Below are positions 61,617-64,000 of a DNA stretch of 64,000 nt, piece by piece. The position numbers and the translations under genes are program-made. The DNA is taken from assembly GCF_013141915.1 (NCBI RefSeq), contig NZ_SROX01000017.1:91920-155919 (forward strand). Reading direction: 5' to 3'. Source of the stretch: Cupriavidus necator. GTDB taxonomy: Bacteria > Pseudomonadota > Gammaproteobacteria > Burkholderiales > Burkholderiaceae. Each line of letters starts with the position of its first letter. Positions within the stretch are counted from its first letter, which is position 1. The notes under the pieces are model-generated. The model was not told the origin of the DNA, did no database searches, and was given only the letters and a program-made list of their open reading frames with translations.

Positions 61617-62024
61617 ATGGAATTGCTGATCAATATCGATGTCGACGATCTGCCGCGCGGCATCGTCTTCTACACGCAAGCGCTCGGCTTGCGGCTTGAG
61701 CGCAAGCTGTTCGACGGCACCGTCGCCGAAATGCTGGGCGGCAATACCCCGGTCTACCTGCTCGCCAAGGCCGCCGGCACGCGCCCGACCACGCGCGCCG
61801 AAACCCGGCGCGATTATCGCCGCCACTGGACCCCGGTGCACCTTGATTTCGTCGTCGCCGACCTCGAGCAAGCGATCGAGCGCGCGCTCGAGGCCGGCGC
61901 GGAAATCGAGGACTGGCCACAGGAGTTCGCCTGGGGCCGGCAGGCGACCCTGTCGGACCCGTTCGGGCACGGGCTGTGTTTTGTCGAGTGGAAGGGTCAG
62001 GGATACGCGGTGATGGCCGACTGA
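61617..62024 (+). CDS. VOC-family (glyoxalase/dioxygenase fold) protein
   Basis: A 135-residue single-domain VOC protein. It starts MELLINIDVDDLPRGIVFYTQALGL, contains VHLDFVVADLEQAIERALEAGA and ends LSDPFGHGLCFVEW, the standard beta-alpha-beta3 marks with a metal-type His in VHLDF and a Glu in FVEW. AGGAGG sits 5 nt before ATG 61617. Members include lyases, fosfomycin-type resistance enzymes and dioxygenases; this one cannot be assigned. It stands alone, preceded by a perfect dyad. Confidence 0.85.
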   Translation: MELLINIDVDDLPRGIVFYTQALGLRLERKLFDGTVAEMLGGNTPVYLLAKAAGTRPTTRAETRRDYRRHWTPVHLDFVVADLEQAIERALEAGAEIEDWPQEFAWGRQATLSDPFGHGLCFVEWKGQGYAVMAD

Positions 62025-62133
62025 GCCGATCGCAGCGGCGCGGGGCATGCGTTTACGGAAGTTGCGCTCGACCCCGCCGTCGGCATTGAGCCTGACGAAA
62101 GCATTTAATGGCGGCATGCGCGCACAGCTTGGA

Positions 62134-62202
62134 TTCATAAGCTTATGAAAAAGAAATAGACGCCAGAATCGTCCACACCGCGCCGTCCTGACGCAATTGC
62201 GT
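62134..62202. promoter_or_regulatory. Two perfect palindromes upstream of metQ
   Basis: TTCATAAGCTTATGAA (62134-62149) and ACGCAATTGCGT (62191-62202) lie 141 and 88 bp before the metQ ATG, in a low-GC patch. They are candidate operators, possibly for a sulfur or methionine regulator. No riboswitch was recognised. Confidence 0.5.
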
Positions 62203-62289
62203 TAATCTGTGGCCTCGCTCCGGACAGGCGATCCCTGCCCGGCGAATGCCTCTCACTCGCCATATCCCAACAAGATCTTTACCACTCCT

Positions 62290-63099
62290 ATGCGCACGTC
62301 TTTCTTCAAGCGTCTGGCGGCAGCAGTGTCCGCCATGGGTCTTATCGCCGCCGGCAGCGTCTCGGCCCAGGAACAGACCATCCGGGTCGGCACCGTCAGC
62401 GGGCCGGACGCCGAGGTCTGGCAGGTGGTCCAGAAGGTGGCCAAGCGCAATGGCCTCAACCTCAAGGTGGTTGAGTTCAACGACTACGTGCAGCCCAACG
62501 CCGCGCTCGACGCCGGCGACCTCGACGCCAACAGCTTCCAGCACCAGCCGTATCTCGACAGCCAGGTGAAGCAGCGCGGCTACAAGATGCAGAGCGTGGG
62601 CTACACCTATATCTCGCCGCTGGGCATCTACTCGAAGACGCTGAAGTCGCCGAAGGATCTGCCGCAGGGCGCCAAGGTGGCGGTGCCCAACGATCCGTCC
62701 AATGAAAACCGCGCGCTGCTGTTGCTGCAGGCGCAAGGCGTGATCAAGCTGAAGGCTGGCGCCGGCACCAACGGTTCCAATGCCACGCCGCTGGACGTGG
62801 CCGACAACCCGAAGAAGCTGAAGATCGTGGAACTGGACGCGGCGCAGCTGGCCCGCGCACTGCCCGATGTCGGCGCCGCCGTGATCAACACCAACTACGC
62901 GCTGGCCGCCGGCTTGCAGCCGACCAAGGACGCCATCGCGCTGGAAGACATCCACAGCCCGTACGCCAACATCATCGTGGTGCGCACCCAGGACAAGGAC
63001 AAGCCGTGGGTCAAGAAGCTGGTGGCGGCGTACCAGTCCGAAGACGTGCGCCAATTCATGAAAGCGCAGTACAAGGGCGCAATGGTGCCCTCGTTCTGA
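62290..63099 (+). CDS. MetQ/NlpA-family methionine-type binding protein
   Basis: A 269-residue solute receptor of the NlpA (lipoprotein 9) family, usually for D/L-methionine. Family marks are EVWQVVQKVAKRNGLNLKVVEFNDYVQPN, GDLDANSFQHQPYLD, and KVAVPNDPSNENRALLLLQ. The N-terminus is a Sec signal ending near SVSA-QEQ, with no lipobox cysteine, so the protein is predicted to be free in the periplasm. No metN or metI gene lies beside it, so it must work with an ABC transporter encoded elsewhere. tRNA-Leu follows. Confidence 0.9.
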   Translation: MRTSFFKRLAAAVSAMGLIAAGSVSAQEQTIRVGTVSGPDAEVWQVVQKVAKRNGLNLKVVEFNDYVQPNAALDAGDLDANSFQHQPYLDSQVKQRGYKMQSVGYTYISPLGIYSKTLKSPKDLPQGAKVAVPNDPSNENRALLLLQAQGVIKLKAGAGTNGSNATPLDVADNPKKLKIVELDAAQLARALPDVGAAVINTNYALAAGLQPTKDAIALEDIHSPYANIIVVRTQDKDKPWVKKLVAAYQSEDVRQFMKAQYKGAMVPSF

Positions 63100-63145
63100 T
63101 TGCCTGGCGGTCGCCACGGTTTTTACACGGCGCCCGCGCAGGGGC

Positions 63146-63173
63146 TTGCAAATTCCGTCGCCTTCGGTAGAAT
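63146..63173 (+). promoter_or_regulatory. Sigma-70 promoter of tRNA-Leu
   Basis: TTGCAA (63146-63151), a 16-bp spacer and TAGAAT (63168-63173), 17 bp before the mature tRNA. Confidence 0.75.
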
Positions 63174-63189
63174 TCGCGGCTCACCACCT

Positions 63190-63276
63190 GCCCAGGTGGC
63201 GGAATTGGTAGACGCACTAGGTTCAGGTCCTAGCGGTGGCAACACTGTGGAGGTTCGAGTCCTCTCCTGGGCACCA
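63190..63276 (+). tRNA. tRNA-Leu (anticodon CAG)
   Basis: An 87-nt class II tRNA with a long variable arm. The acceptor stem GCCCAGG/CCTGGGC is perfect, with A73 and an encoded CCA. The anticodon stem is CTAGG/CCTAG with loop TTCAGGT (anticodon CAG). It reads the leucine codon CUG, the dominant one in such a GC-rich genome. Its 3' end is repeated downstream (see the attachment-like repeat). Confidence 0.98.
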
Positions 63277-63283
63277 CAATACT

Positions 63284-63314
63284 AAAAAGGGTCTGCGCAT
63301 GCAGACCCTTTTTT
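63284..63314 (+). terminator. Rho-independent terminator after tRNA-Leu
   Basis: AAAAAGGGTCTGC pairs with GCAGACCCTTTTT around a GCAT loop, followed by a further T: a textbook terminator. Confidence 0.92.
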
Positions 63315-63330
63315 CATTTCCGCCCAGGAA

Positions 63331-63396
63331 GAAAAGCGCTTGAGCGCTTGAGCGCTTTTCGCGAGGACGAGAAGGGCTGCGCTTGCAAGCGCAGCC
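63331..63396. repeat. Two perfect palindromes between the tRNA-Leu repeats
   Basis: 63331-63360 has arms GAAAAGCGCT/AGCGCTTTTC around an inner TGAGCGCTTG. 63375-63396 is a gapless 22-bp palindrome with half-site GGCTGCGCTTG. They occupy most of the 139 bp between the two copies of the tRNA 3' end. Confidence 0.8.
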
Positions 63397-63415
63397 GGGG
63401 TCGAGCTTGCGTGAC

Positions 63416-63436
63416 CGAGTCCTCTCGTGGGCACCA
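63416..63436 (+). repeat. Duplicate of the tRNA-Leu 3' end (attachment-site-like)
   Basis: 21 bp running from CGAGTCCTCTC to GGGCACCA, identical to the tRNA-Leu 3' end (63256-63276) except for one base (G for C in the acceptor stem). Direct repeats of a tRNA 3' end are the usual trace of tyrosine-integrase insertion. Confidence 0.8.
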
Positions 63437-63464
63437 GAGTTACAGGCAAAAGGCCCGCGCGCAA

Positions 63465-64000
63465 TGAACTGCACCCCAAGAGTTGGACGCCGATCCAACC
63501 TTGGGGTGTTTTTCATGGTGAGACACGACGAGCAACTGAAGCTCGAGGTAGTAAAGCGATATCTAGCCGGGGATATCGGTTATAGGGCGCTGGCGCAGGA
63601 GTATGGATTGGCCCGTACGCTGGCCCGACAGTGGGTTGCCGAGTATGAACTCCATGGTCAACGTGGGTTACGGCGCAAGGGCTATACCGAGTACAGCGCA
63701 GAATTCAAGCTGGCGGCGCTTGAGCGCATGCAGCGAGACAACCTGTCGCAAGCCCAGGTACGAGCGATATTGGGGATCCGTGATCCGGGGGCCATCAGCC
63801 GCTGGGAACGCCAGTATCATAAGGGTGGTCTGTCTGCACTATTGCCCCGTCCCAAGGGACGCCCCCGGAAGATGCCGAACTCTTCACCGCCCGAACCCAT
63901 CCCACCGGAATCCAAGCCGGATCAGCGCACCCGTGAGCAGTTGCTCAAGGAGAACGAATACCTGCGCGCGGAGGTGGCGTACCTAAAAAAACTCGATGCC
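63465..64000 (+). mobile_element. IS3-family (IS150-type) insertion sequence, left part, cut by window edge
   Basis: The apparent left end is at TGAACTGCACCCC (63465), a terminal-repeat style common in the IS150 group. It runs into a strong hairpin: ACCCCAAGAGTTGGA pairs with TCCAACCTTGGGGT across 63473-63509, just before the transposase start. The element continues past 64000. Base composition is lower in GC than the flanking chromosome. A seven-A run at 63985-63991 is a likely -1 frameshift site between OrfA and OrfB. Confidence 0.85.
63515..64000 (+). CDS. IS3-family transposase OrfA, N-terminal 162 residues (cut by window edge)
   Basis: Begins MVRHDEQLKLEVVKRYLAGD with ATG 63515 and stays open to the edge. 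It has two helix-turn-helix units (IGYRALAQEYGLARTLARQW and SQAQVRAILGIRDPGAISRW), a Pro-rich linker (PRPKGRPRKMP...PPEPIPPES) and a C-terminal leucine-zipper stretch (REQLLKENEYLRAEVAYLKK). This is the IS150 InsJ layout. OrfA binds the IS ends; a fusion with OrfB by frameshifting would be the active transposase. OrfB must lie beyond the window, so completeness is unknown. Confidence 0.9.
   Translation, partial: MVRHDEQLKLEVVKRYLAGDIGYRALAQEYGLARTLARQWVAEYELHGQRGLRRKGYTEYSAEFKLAALERMQRDNLSQAQVRAILGIRDPGAISRWERQYHKGGLSALLPRPKGRPRKMPNSSPPEPIPPESKPDQRTREQLLKENEYLRAEVAYLKKLDA

Noticed and set aside
62203..62289. SAM-type riboswitch before metQ
   Set aside because: No conserved riboswitch core or terminator pairing could be drawn in the short leader; only the two DNA palindromes further upstream stand out.
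63331..63396. Palindromes downstream of tRNA-Leu as a small RNA gene
   Set aside because: No promoter was seen between the tRNA terminator and the palindromes, so they are reported as repeats only.

Overview
The window is GC-rich bacterial chromosome, roughly two-thirds G+C by eye. Gene content and order point to a beta-proteobacterium of the Cupriavidus/Ralstonia type: rpsB divergent from map-glnD, the block def-ligA-zipA-smc, a run of lysine/DAP genes, two Bug-type periplasmic binding proteins, and iaaA beside gsiABCD. The assignment rests on gene order and protein style, not on a database search.

Positions 1-25.7k are mostly core genome. rpsB (cut by the left edge) faces map and glnD. A pseudouridine synthase follows, with an unusual in-frame 99-bp tandem repeat. 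On the minus strand come def, ligA, zipA and smc, for protein maturation, DNA ligation, division and chromosome organisation. A ferritin-like protein and an EamA exporter precede the plus-strand cluster dapC-dapD-(coiled-coil membrane protein)-arsC-like-dapE-prmB. An MFS transporter, a Bug protein and an acyl-CoA ligase end this part. A tRNA-Val(GAC) gene with a clean promoter and terminator follows.

Positions 25.9k-47.7k hold three accessory blocks, nearly all on the minus strand. The first is a catabolic cassette (Bug protein, quinone-oxidoreductase-like enzyme, class III CoA-transferase) with a divergent LysR regulator. The second (30.2-36.1k) is a tightly overlapping six-gene operon for membrane lipid chemistry that resembles E. 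coli ynbABCD with two extra genes. Its products are a CDP-alcohol phosphatidyltransferase, an alpha/beta hydrolase fused to a methyltransferase, a PAP2 domain fused to a dual-specificity phosphatase, a small membrane protein, a PlsC-like acyltransferase and a CdsA-like cytidylyltransferase. The third (36.3-47.6k) is a peptide uptake and hydrolysis locus: an RpiR regulator with a candidate operator, an isoaspartyl peptidase, a complete GsiABCD-type ABC importer, a DmpA/BapA-type aminopeptidase, a DppA-type D-aminopeptidase, an unrecognised protein and an M14-like peptidase. The peptidase mix suggests scavenging of chemically unusual peptides.

Positions 47.9k-63.1k return to housekeeping and mixed genes: an ABC-F ATPase, dsbB, radA-GNAT, alr, lplT, the overlapping operon tsaB-rimI-udg-DUF1853, an acyl-CoA-binding protein, an MFS transporter with an SRPBCC protein, a VOC protein and a lone MetQ-type binding protein.

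The right end is a mobile boundary. tRNA-Leu(CAG) is followed 140 bp downstream by a second copy of its own 3' end, which looks like an attachment-site duplication, and then by the left end of an IS3-family (IS150-type) insertion sequence that runs off the window. A short palindromic repeat built on CCCTCTCCCGC recurs between genes at four places (five copies). No CRISPR array or rRNA gene was seen.
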